Assembly: GCA_020216625.1 (NCBI GenBank)
Contig: JAIUYB010000082.1
Span: forward strand, 1-7,879
From: Desulfarculus sp.
GTDB lineage: Bacteria; Desulfobacterota; Desulfarculia; Desulfarculales; Desulfarculaceae
Length of the DNA: 7,879 nucleotides
Direction of reading: 5' to 3'
The translations under genes and the position numbers were made by a program. Position 1 is the first letter of the stretch, and every line of letters starts with the position of its first letter. Under the pieces are notes generated by a model. That model searched no databases and was not told where the DNA came from. It saw only the letters and a program-made list of their open reading frames with translations. Of the stretch, positions 1 through 5,763 are shown piece by piece.

Positions 1-11
1 GTCCCCTGGGC

Positions 12-566
12 CTAAAACTCCCAGGCCAGGCCGGCCTGGCACTGGTGGCTGGTCACGCCGTGGTTGTGGTCGTCCAGCCCGGCGTTGCTGACATGGCGCA
101 GGCGATAGCCAATCTCCAGCCCGGTGGCGGCGGTGAGCCGCAGGCGCAGACCCAGCCCCCCATAGGACAGGAAATTGAAGCCCGTGCCCAGTTCCGGGAT
201 GTCCATGGTGTTGTAGCTGGGGCCGACGCCGGCCTCCAGGAAGGGCTGCCAGGAGCCGCCGGGGTAGAAATAGGTCCGCAGGCCCGGGACCAAACCCAAT
301 TCCAAGCCATCGGCGTAGTTGTTCATGCCGCCGGCCGAGAATTCAAGGCGCAGGTCCAGGCGGTACCAGCGGCCGGTCCACAGGGGGCGATCCCAATGGC
401 AGAGCAGGCCCGCTCCGCGCAGGTCGCGGCGGTCGATGTCGATGCTTTGGTGGAAAAAGAAGTCAAAGCCGGTTTCCCAGGCGGGAGATGATTGGGCCCT
501 GGCCGGGCAGGCGGCCAACATCGCTAGAAAAAGAAGACAGGACAGGAGGCCCCGAATCAGGTGCAT
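12..566 (-). CDS. PagL-like lipid A 3-O-deacylase (acyloxyacyl hydrolase), outer-membrane beta-barrel
   Basis: This 184-residue protein probably removes the 3-O-linked acyl chain from lipid A in the outer membrane. Residues 1-24 form a signal peptide with an ARA|Q cleavage site. The mature part has alternating, aromatic-rich strands and ends in Phe (AWEF), as outer-membrane barrels do. Near the C-terminus, RHVSNAG (157-163) matches the PagL His-x-Ser-Asn signature; H158 and S160 would be the catalytic pair. Length fits the family (about 150-190 residues). Counting from H158, the position equivalent to the P. aeruginosa PagL catalytic Glu140 is a Thr, and no Glu follows until the C-terminal AWEF, so the acid is either supplied elsewhere or absent. 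A lipobox-like LAAC (17-20) overlaps the signal peptide, so lipoprotein processing cannot be excluded. The ATG overlaps the 3' end of the upstream peptidase gene by 10 bases, with GGAG at 574-577 seven bases away, which suggests translational coupling. The family call is fairly sure; the activity is inferred. Confidence 0.8.
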   Translation of the reverse strand: MHLIRGLLSCLLFLAMLAACPARAQSSPAWETGFDFFFHQSIDIDRRDLRGAGLLCHWDRPLWTGRWYRLDLRLEFSAGGMNNYADGLELGLVPGLRTYFYPGGSWQPFLEAGVGPSYNTMDIPELGTGFNFLSYGGLGLRLRLTAATGLEIGYRLRHVSNAGLDDHNHGVTSHQCQAGLAWEF

Positions 567-1588
567 GGCGGTACTCCGTCAGAAAAAAGGTTCACGGGAG
601 GCTTGCGATCCGGGGCCAGATCGCGGGCCGCCGGCAGACCGGGTAGGCCCCGGGCGGACCAGACCGCGTCCAGCACCGCCCGCCGCAGGGTCTCGGCCGC
701 CAACAGACCCAGGCCAGTGAGGTCGGCCTCCACCTGGCCGCTGGCCAAGGTCACCACCAGGTCGCCATCAAAGACCGAATGCACCGGCCGGATACACCGC
801 ACCAGGCCATGGTGGGCCAGGGCGGCCAGCTTGCAGGCGGCCAGTTTGTCCAGGCGGGCGTTGGTGGCCACCAGGCCCAGGGTGGTGTTGCTGGGCGGCT
901 GGAAGTTTTCCCGCCGATTGCCGGCCATGAACCAGGCCGCGGTGTCAACCAGTTCCAGGCTGTCCGGGGCGCGGCGGGCCCCGGCCAGAATCGTGCCATC
1001 CGGGGCCAGCACGTCGCCAAAGGCGTTGACCACCGCCAAGGCCGCCACGTAAAGCTCGCCCAGACGCAACCCCGCCCCGCCCAGGCCGCCCTTCATGGCC
1101 TGGAGGGGGCCGTAGAGCTTTCCCACCGTGGCCCCGGCTCCGGCGCCGACGTTGCCCCGGGGCATGGGGCCGTCGCTGGCGGCCAGGCAGGCGGCGCGGC
1201 CCAGGGCGGCGTCCGGGCGGCCCCGACCAAGGCTCAAGGGCAGGTCGAAGATCACCGCTCCCGGGGTCACCGGCACCCGGAAGGGGCCGGCCGCCAGACC
1301 CACCCCCTGCGCCTCCAGGTGGTCCTGGACCCCCTGGCAGGCGGCCAAGCCAAAGGAGGACCCTCCGGTGAAGACCACCGCGTGCACCTGATCGACCATA
1401 TGGCCGGGCAGGAGCCCGTCCAGGCCCCGGGTGCCGGTGGCCGAGCCCCGGGCCTCCACCCCGCCCACCACCCCCGGCGGGCAAAGCACCACGCTGCAGC
1501 CGGTGGGCGCGTCCTCGCGCACGGCGTGACCCACCCGAAAACCGGGCAGCGAGGCCGGGGAGCCCTGGGGCAGCCACTCAAGTTTCAC
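557..1588 (-). CDS. P1/S58 family (DmpA/NylC-like) self-processing N-terminal nucleophile hydrolase
   Basis: This 343-residue protein belongs to the DmpA/P1 family, whose precursors cut themselves into alpha and beta chains and expose a Ser or Thr nucleophile. Known members are aminopeptidases (DmpA, BapA) or amide hydrolases such as the nylon oligomer hydrolase NylC. The cleavage motif PPSNTTLGLV lies at 231-240, predicting a cut between N234 and T235. Having Thr rather than Ser places it on the NylC side. K157 (VGKLYG), N188 (VNAFGD) and D274/D276 (VFDGDL) sit at or within one residue of the spacing recalled for NylC Lys189, Asn219, Asp306 and Asp308 relative to Thr267. Other family features are the N-terminal GFRVGHA and the glycine-rich FTGGSSFGL (73-81). 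No signal peptide is seen, so it should be cytoplasmic. The start is GTG, chosen because GGAGG (1598-1602) sits 9 bases upstream and MKLEWL leads directly into the conserved fold. It is the first gene of a two-gene unit with the PagL-like gene. The substrate is unknown. Confidence 0.9.
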   Translation of the reverse strand: MKLEWLPQGSPASLPGFRVGHAVREDAPTGCSVVLCPPGVVGGVEARGSATGTRGLDGLLPGHMVDQVHAVVFTGGSSFGLAACQGVQDHLEAQGVGLAAGPFRVPVTPGAVIFDLPLSLGRGRPDAALGRAACLAASDGPMPRGNVGAGAGATVGKLYGPLQAMKGGLGGAGLRLGELYVAALAVVNAFGDVLAPDGTILAGARRAPDSLELVDTAAWFMAGNRRENFQPPSNTTLGLVATNARLDKLAACKLAALAHHGLVRCIRPVHSVFDGDLVVTLASGQVEADLTGLGLLAAETLRRAVLDAVWSARGLPGLPAARDLAPDRKPPVNLFSDGVPPCT

Positions 1589-1621
1589 TCAGGCTATCCT
1601 CCATAAAAGACTGACGATCTC

Positions 1622-1650
1622 AATGTGCACCCATCGCCGGCCCCTGTCAA
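1622..1650 (-). promoter_or_regulatory. Candidate sigma-70-type promoter for the hydrolase/PagL operon
   Basis: Read on the minus strand, a perfect TTGACA (1645-1650) is followed after 17 bases by CACATT (1622-1627), which matches 3 of 6 of TATAAT. Transcription would begin near 1615, giving a leader of about 27 bases that contains the GGAGG ribosome site. The -35 is convincing; the -10 is weak. Confidence 0.4.
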
Positions 1651-1667
1651 GCCATGCCGCCAAGGGT

Positions 1668-1696
1668 TTGACTTTGCCGAGGCAATGCAGTATTGC
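1668..1696 (+). promoter_or_regulatory. Candidate promoter for the glycosyltransferase-receiver operon
   Basis: TTGACT (1668-1673) matches the -35 consensus at 5 of 6. After 17 bases comes TATTGC (1691-1696), a poor -10 lacking the final T. A better -10-like TATAAA lies at 1712-1717 but has no -35 at the right distance. The poor fit would suit a promoter that needs an activator. It lies back to back with the minus-strand TTGACA, 17 bases apart. Confidence 0.3.
1682..1696. promoter_or_regulatory. 15-base palindrome GCAAT-N5-ATTGC, possible operator
   Basis: The arms GCAAT (1682-1686) and ATTGC (1692-1696) are perfect inverted repeats separated by GCAGT. The palindrome lies in the divergent spacer about 55 bases upstream of the glycosyltransferase ATG and overlaps the candidate -10. 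Its size and symmetry suit a dimeric DNA-binding regulator, but no such regulator is encoded in this window. With five-base arms, chance occurrence is possible. Confidence 0.3.
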
Positions 1697-1737
1697 TAAA
1701 CATGTATCCGCTATAAACCGAGCCCCATGGCTGCGGC

Positions 1738-1743
1738 AAGGAG
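1738..1743 (+). promoter_or_regulatory. Ribosome binding site of the glycosyltransferase gene
   Basis: AAGGAG lies six bases before the ATG at 1750. It fixes that start over an earlier ATG at 1727, which is in another frame. Confidence 0.8.
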
Positions 1744-1749
1744 ACCCGC

Positions 1750-2973
1750 ATGGTCCAGGACTACCTGGAGGAAAACCCCTCCAACATCACCGAGGCCGAA
1801 ATGGTGGTGGCCATCCCATCCTACCGGGAGGCCAAGCTCATCGGCTATCCCACCACCCAGGCGGCCCTCGGTCTCCGACGTTACTTTCCCGACCGCAAGT
1901 GCTTGCTGATCAATTGTGACAACAACTCCGACGACGGGACGAAGGAAGCGTTTTTCGCCGCCGACACCGAGGGTCTACCGCGGATCTACCTGTCCACCCC
2001 GGCCGGAGTGAGGGGCAAGGGCAACAACTTTCACGCCCTGTTCCACAAGGTCCTGCAATTGAAGGCCAAGGCCGTGGTGGTGGTGGACGCCGACCTCAAG
2101 TCCATCACTCCGCAGTGGATCAAACACCTGGGCGAGCCCTTGTTCAACGACTTCGGCTACGTGGCGCCGCTCTACGTACGCCATAAATATGACGGCACCA
2201 TCACCAACTCCATCGCCTACCCCCTGACCCGAGCCCTTTATGGCCGGCGGGTGCGCCAGCCCATCGGCGGGGATTTCGGGTTTTCCGGCGAGATGGCCCG
2301 GGTCTTTTTGGCCAGCCCCACCTGGACCGAGGCGGTGCGTAATTTCGGCATCGACGTCTGGATGACCACCCTGGCCATGAACAACAACGTGCCCATTTGT
2401 CAAGCCTACATGGGCCGGCCCAAAATCCACAAGCCCAAGGATCCTGGCGCGGACCTGGGGCCGATGTTCAGCCAGGTGGTAGGCACCATCTTCGACCTGA
2501 TGACCCAGACCACCGGCTATTGGATGCGGGTCAAGTGGTCGCGCCCCACCAGCATCTACGGCTTCGGCCTGGGCGAGGTCGAGATGCCGCCGCCGGTCAA
2601 GGTCAGCGAGGACAAGCTGGCGGCCAATTTCCGCGAGGGCTTCCAGCAATGGCAGGGCCTCTGGGGCCAGATCCTGCCCGAGGACCTGAATAAGAAGATC
2701 GGCGAGATCGGCGGCTTGCCCCCGGAGCAGTTCGACTTTCCCACCCAGCTCTGGGCCAAGACGCTCTACGAGTTCGCGGTGGCCTACAAGAACCAGAGTG
2801 TCGATCGCCAGCAGCTTCTGATGTCCCTCATCCCGTTGTACTTTGGCAAGACGCTGTCATACGTGCGCAAAACCGCTCGCATGAGCGTCCAACAAGCCGA
2901 GGAGTTCATCGAAAACGAATGCATGGTCTTCGAGGAGACCAAGCCCTACCTCCTGGACCGCTGGGGGGCCTGA
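1750..2973 (+). CDS. GT-A retaining glycosyltransferase, glucosyl-3-phosphoglycerate/mannosylglycerate synthase-like
   Basis: This is a 407-residue soluble enzyme with no signal peptide or membrane segment, so it should act in the cytoplasm. The N-terminal nucleotide-sugar fold starts with VVAIPSYREA (19-28) and continues through the GVRGKGNNFHAL loop (86-97) to the metal-binding DxD, D113-A-D115, in VVVDADL. PIGGDFGFSGE (171-181) forms the acceptor-side loop, and H227 in KIHKPKD is the likely third metal ligand. This order (DxD, GGDFG-like loop, distal His) resembles the retaining GT81 (GpgS) and GT78 (MGS) families, which transfer glucose or mannose to phosphoglycerate or glycerate. A C-terminal region of roughly 130 residues, from about 275, is mostly helical and not clearly assignable. 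The glycosyltransferase call is firm. The donor and acceptor are not settled, and an ordinary GT2-like annotation is the alternative. The receiver gene follows after 20 bases, so the two are probably co-transcribed. Confidence 0.8.
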   Translation: MVQDYLEENPSNITEAEMVVAIPSYREAKLIGYPTTQAALGLRRYFPDRKCLLINCDNNSDDGTKEAFFAADTEGLPRIYLSTPAGVRGKGNNFHALFHKVLQLKAKAVVVVDADLKSITPQWIKHLGEPLFNDFGYVAPLYVRHKYDGTITNSIAYPLTRALYGRRVRQPIGGDFGFSGEMARVFLASPTWTEAVRNFGIDVWMTTLAMNNNVPICQAYMGRPKIHKPKDPGADLGPMFSQVVGTIFDLMTQTTGYWMRVKWSRPTSIYGFGLGEVEMPPPVKVSEDKLAANFREGFQQWQGLWGQILPEDLNKKIGEIGGLPPEQFDFPTQLWAKTLYEFAVAYKNQSVDRQQLLMSLIPLYFGKTLSYVRKTARMSVQQAEEFIENECMVFEETKPYLLDRWGA

Positions 2974-2993
2974 GGATCAACCGAGGTGCAGTC

Positions 2994-3365
2994 ATGGCCA
3001 AGATCCTGATCGTGGACGACGAAGAGCACATCCGCTTCCTCTACTCCGAGGAGCTGACCGACGAGGGATATGAAGTGGTGACCGCCGACAGCGGCTTTCA
3101 GTTGCTGGACCGCATCGCCGCCGAAAAGCCCGACCTGGTGATCCTGGACATCAAGATGGTGGATTACAACGGTCTGGACCTGTTGCAGGACATCCGCAAC
3201 AAGTATTATGACCTGCCGGTCATACTCTGCACCGCCTACGACACCTTCAAGGAGGACATGAAGTCCATCGCGGCGGACTTCTACGTCATCAAGTCCTTCG
3301 ATCTGACCGAGTTGAAGAACAAGATCAAGATGGCCCTGGAGACCAGCGTGCCCCAGAAGGCCTGA
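2994..3365 (+). CDS. Single-domain (CheY-like) response regulator
   Basis: This 123-residue protein is a receiver domain alone, with no output domain. The acidic pocket is D8/D9 (ILIVDDEE), the phosphoacceptor is D52 in VILDIKM, the switch Thr is T80 in LCTAYD, the aromatic switch residue is Y97 and the conserved Lys is K100. The Lys is followed by Ser (VIKSFD) rather than the usual Pro, so the typical Lys-Pro cis-peptide is missing. The start at 2994 gives the canonical MAKILIVDDEE N-terminus and has GAGGTG at 2983-2988 just upstream; upstream in-frame codons would add residues that do not fit a receiver. No histidine kinase is encoded nearby, so it is an orphan regulator. Its position 20 bases after the glycosyltransferase gene suggests a shared transcript. 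It may act by protein-protein contact, but the partner is unknown. Confidence 0.93.
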   Translation: MAKILIVDDEEHIRFLYSEELTDEGYEVVTADSGFQLLDRIAAEKPDLVILDIKMVDYNGLDLLQDIRNKYYDLPVILCTAYDTFKEDMKSIAADFYVIKSFDLTELKNKIKMALETSVPQKA

Positions 3366-3401
3366 GCCCCGGCAGCCGCCCGGCGGCCGGGTCGAAAACC
3401 A

Positions 3402-3439
3402 CGGCGCGCCTCGGCCAAAAGCCGGGGCGCGTCGCTTTT
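3402..3439. terminator. Probable bidirectional rho-independent terminator
   Basis: A 14-bp GC-rich stem (3402-3415 with 3421-3434, including two G-T wobbles) closes a CAAAA loop and is followed by CTTTT on the plus strand. On the minus strand the stem is followed by TGGTTTTCGAC, so T-runs flank both sides. It lies between the converging receiver gene (ends 3365) and lptG (ends 3458) and can serve both. The T-runs are only four bases long, so efficiency is uncertain. A smaller 6-bp hairpin (3368-3373 with 3386-3391) precedes it. Confidence 0.75.
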
Positions 3440-3457
3440 CGGGGCCGATGCGGCGGA

Positions 3458-4537
3458 CTACTGGCGGATGGTGGTGAACAGCCCCAGACCCAACAGGCCA
3501 AACAGGCCATTGGGCAGCCAGGCCGCCACGAAGGGCGGCAAGACCCCGCTGTAGCCGAAGATGGACCGCACGTAGGAGAAGCTGACCCAGTAGAGCAAGG
3601 CCACTCCCAGGCCCAACACCACGCCCAGGGCCAGGGATTGGCCTTTTTCCTTCATCAGCGACAAGGGGATGCCCACCAGGGCCATGATCAGGCAGACGAA
3701 GGGGAAGCTGACCTTGCCCTGCATGTCCACTCGGTAGCGCCGGGAGTCGTAGCCCTCCTCCTCGATTTTCTTCACGTAGCGAATCAGCTCGTTCAGGCTC
3801 ATCTCCTCGCTGGGCTTGGCCAGACGGGTGAAGTCCCCCGGCCGCTCGGGCAGGTCCACCGCTTTTTCCTCGAAAACCGTGGCCGCGTAGCCGCCGCCTG
3901 GCAGGCGCTCCTGGTAGAGCCCGGAAAAGAAGATCCAGCGGCCGCCCAGGAAACGCGCCCGCCGAGCGTCCACCCGCACCGCCAGGTTGAACTCCTTGTC
4001 GAAGCGGTAATAGGCCACGTCGGACAGGGATTGACTCTCGGGATCGTAGAACCCCACTCGATAGATGGAGTTCTGCCCCTTGAGCCAGAACTTCTCCTTG
4101 TGGATGAGCTGTCCGGGGTGCTTCTCCACCAGGACATCCCAGATGTAGTTGGTCTTGGCCTTGGTGATGGGTATCACCGTCTCGTTGAGCATGGCCACGA
4201 AGATGGTCATGCACAGGCTTAGGAGCAGGATGGGCAGGGTGAAGCGGAACACGCTGATCCCGCTGGACTTGATGGCCACGATCTCGTTGCGCTTGCCCAT
4301 CATGCCCAGGGTCAGCACGGTGCTCATCAGCACCGCCACCGGCACCATCAGGGCCGTGATCTCTGGGATCTGAAGGATGAAGAAGGAGAGCATGGCCGAG
4401 GTGGGCACCTGGGCCTCATGGAAGTTGTCCACCTTCTCGATGAAATCGAAGATAGTGTACAGCGAGACGAAGCCCAGGACCAGAAAGCCCATCAAGCGCA
4501 GGAATTCCCGCGATATGTACAGGGCCAGGATCCGCAC
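3458..4537 (-). CDS. lptG: LPS export ABC transporter permease LptG
   Basis: LptG pairs with LptF and the ATPase LptB to pull LPS out of the inner membrane and pass it to the periplasmic Lpt bridge. The 359 residues follow the family plan. Three N-terminal membrane segments lie at about 12-33, 47-78 and 98-118. A periplasmic beta-jellyroll domain spans about 120-270, and three more membrane segments lie at about 276-295, 301-325 and 332-355. The cytoplasmic loop GKRNEIVAIKSSGIS (81-95) is the coupling helix that contacts LptB, with conserved E85. Length matches known LptG (about 360). The start is GTG, only three bases after the lptF stop; the coding end of lptF supplies a GAGGT ribosome site, so translation should be coupled. 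I assign LptG rather than LptF from gene order and from the downstream-permease type of N-terminus (MRILALYISREFL). The ATPase lptB is not in the window. Confidence 0.93.
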   Translation of the reverse strand: MRILALYISREFLRLMGFLVLGFVSLYTIFDFIEKVDNFHEAQVPTSAMLSFFILQIPEITALMVPVAVLMSTVLTLGMMGKRNEIVAIKSSGISVFRFTLPILLLSLCMTIFVAMLNETVIPITKAKTNYIWDVLVEKHPGQLIHKEKFWLKGQNSIYRVGFYDPESQSLSDVAYYRFDKEFNLAVRVDARRARFLGGRWIFFSGLYQERLPGGGYAATVFEEKAVDLPERPGDFTRLAKPSEEMSLNELIRYVKKIEEEGYDSRRYRVDMQGKVSFPFVCLIMALVGIPLSLMKEKGQSLALGVVLGLGVALLYWVSFSYVRSIFGYSGVLPPFVAAWLPNGLFGLLGLGLFTTIRQ

Positions 4538-4540
4538 CGG

Positions 4541-5716
4541 CTACCTCGCCATGAGCCTGGAGCGCAGGCGTAGGATCAGGGCGGGCAGTTTGTTCAGGCC
4601 GTCCAGGAGGGGGATGGGGGCCTCCTTCAGCTCCCGGTTGAACATCAGCAGACCCAAGAGCCCGAAGATGAGGTTGGGCATCCACATGCCGATCTGGGGG
4701 GGATAGGAGCCGCTGACACCGAAGGACCAGGCGGCCGAAAGCATCAGGTAATAGGAGAAAAAGACCACCAGGGCCACGGCCACCCCCCAGGAGCGGCCGC
4801 TGCGGGAGTGGGTGCCCAGGGGCAGGCCGATCAGGGCCATCACCAGGCAGGAGAAGGGCAGGGTGAATTTCTTCTGCAGCTCCATGTCCAACAGATAATA
4901 GCGCTTGCTGCCCTTTTGCTCCTTGGCCATCTCCGCCAGCAGTTCATCCAGCATCATTTCCTTCTCGTGCTTGCTGGTGCGCTGGCCCCCGCCATAACCC
5001 GGGGCGTCCATGGTCACGTCGTAGGTCTCGAAATGGGCGGTTTGGGCGGTGCGCAGGTTGCCGCCCACCCCGTGGATGGTGCCGTCAAATAGGCGCACCA
5101 CCACTTTGTTGCCGGTCGCCGGATAGATGCGCCCCTGCTTGGCCACCACGGTGTAGGAGCGGGAGGGGTCGCGTTCGTCGACGATGAAGACGTCCTGCAT
5201 CTGCCCCGCCCCGGGCAGTCGGTTGATGTAGATCACCAGGCCCGGAAAGTGGTCCAAAAAGGTCCGCTCCTTCAGGGCCAGGTCGGCTTTGGACTGGGCC
5301 ACGGTGAAGATCATGTTTTCGAAGCGGTTGTTGCCCCAGGGCAGGGCCCAGATGGCCAGGCCGCTGGTCAGGGCCCAGGCCAGCACGGCCAGGGCGGCCA
5401 CCGGCGGCACCAGTTGCATCAGGCCCACCCCGGCCGCCTTGAGGGCGGTGATCTCGTTGTCGGTGGACAGGCGCAGGAAGGCCAGCAAGACTCCCAAAAG
5501 GGTGGCCATGGGCAGGGTGAAGACGAAAAGGTAGGGCATGGTGTATAGCAGGAGACGGCCCACCACCCCCAGGCCCACTCCCCGGGTCACCACCAGGTCG
5601 GTGAGCTCCATGACCTTGGCCAGGAGCAGGACAAAGGTGAAGACGCCCAGGCTGACGAAAAAGGGGCCCAGCATCTCCCTAAACAGGTAGCGATGTATTA
5701 TCCTGGTTCCGAGCAT
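4541..5716 (-). CDS. lptF: LPS export ABC transporter permease LptF
   Basis: This is the partner permease of LptG in the LptB2FG complex of the inner membrane. The 391 residues show an N-terminal IIHRYLFREML resembling the start of E. coli LptF. Membrane segments lie at about 17-37, 52-82 and 100-125, followed by a periplasmic beta-jellyroll (about 126-275) and segments at about 284-302, 308-330 and 340-359. The coupling loop STDNEITALKAAGV (84-97) faces LptB. The protein is about 25 residues longer than E. coli LptF, mostly a basic amphipathic tail after residue 360. The ATG at 5716 keeps the conserved N-terminus but has no Shine-Dalgarno in front of it. A later in-frame ATG (residue 15) has GGGAG before it but would delete the family's conserved first segment. 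The upstream region instead suggests a leaderless mRNA. It is the first gene of lptF-lptG and divergent from dgt. Confidence 0.93.
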   Translation of the reverse strand: MLGTRIIHRYLFREMLGPFFVSLGVFTFVLLLAKVMELTDLVVTRGVGLGVVGRLLLYTMPYLFVFTLPMATLLGVLLAFLRLSTDNEITALKAAGVGLMQLVPPVAALAVLAWALTSGLAIWALPWGNNRFENMIFTVAQSKADLALKERTFLDHFPGLVIYINRLPGAGQMQDVFIVDERDPSRSYTVVAKQGRIYPATGNKVVVRLFDGTIHGVGGNLRTAQTAHFETYDVTMDAPGYGGGQRTSKHEKEMMLDELLAEMAKEQKGSKRYYLLDMELQKKFTLPFSCLVMALIGLPLGTHSRSGRSWGVAVALVVFFSYYLMLSAAWSFGVSGSYPPQIGMWMPNLIFGLLGLLMFNRELKEAPIPLLDGLNKLPALILRLRSRLMAR

Positions 5717-5723
5717 GGCTGGG

Positions 5724-5752
5724 AGTCTAAAGGCTGGGGAAGTTTTTGTAAA
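5724..5752 (-). promoter_or_regulatory. Candidate lptFG promoter giving a leaderless transcript
   Basis: On the minus strand, TTTACA (5747-5752, 5 of 6 to the -35) is followed after exactly 17 bases by TAGACT (5724-5729, 4 of 6 to the -10). The A of the lptF ATG at 5716 lies 8 bases past the -10, where transcription would normally begin. The 7 bases between are CCCAGCC, with no ribosome site. The -35 overlaps the first two bases of the dgt Shine-Dalgarno on the opposite strand. The elements are visible; leaderless use is inference. Confidence 0.5.
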
Positions 5753-5758
5753 GGAGGT
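5751..5758 (+). promoter_or_regulatory. Ribosome binding site of the dGTPase-like gene
   Basis: AAGGAGGT is a full-length Shine-Dalgarno five bases before the ATG at 5764 and fixes that start. No convincing promoter for this gene was found in the 47-base spacer. TATTAT at 5696-5701, inside lptF, is -10-like but lacks a -35. Confidence 0.88.
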
Positions 5759-5763
5759 CTGGC

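Noticed and set aside
779..1606. Plus-strand open frame (275 codons) opposite the S58-type hydrolase
   Set aside because: The composition is Gly/Gln/His/Ala-rich with no recognisable fold, and it is fully antisense to a gene with intact catalytic residues.
1681..1696. Sigma-54 promoter (GG...GC type) upstream of the glycosyltransferase
   Set aside because: GG at 1681-1682 and GC at 1695-1696 are 12 bases apart rather than the required 10, and the flanking bases do not fit.
2919..2993. Upstream extension of the receiver protein by 25 residues
   Set aside because: The extension overlaps the glycosyltransferase gene and does not look like a domain. The internal ATG at 2994 has a good ribosome site and gives the canonical receiver N-terminus.
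2946..4214. Long minus-strand open frame (422 codons) opposite the receiver gene and overlapping lptG in another frame
   Set aside because: Its product is low-complexity, rich in Gly, Arg, His and Gln, without domains. It crosses the terminator and overlaps two well-supported genes. High GC makes stop codons rare in shadow frames.
5674..5701. TATTAT as the -10 of a dgt promoter
   Set aside because: The hexamer is good, but no -35-like sequence occurs 16-18 bases upstream, so it was left as a remark only.
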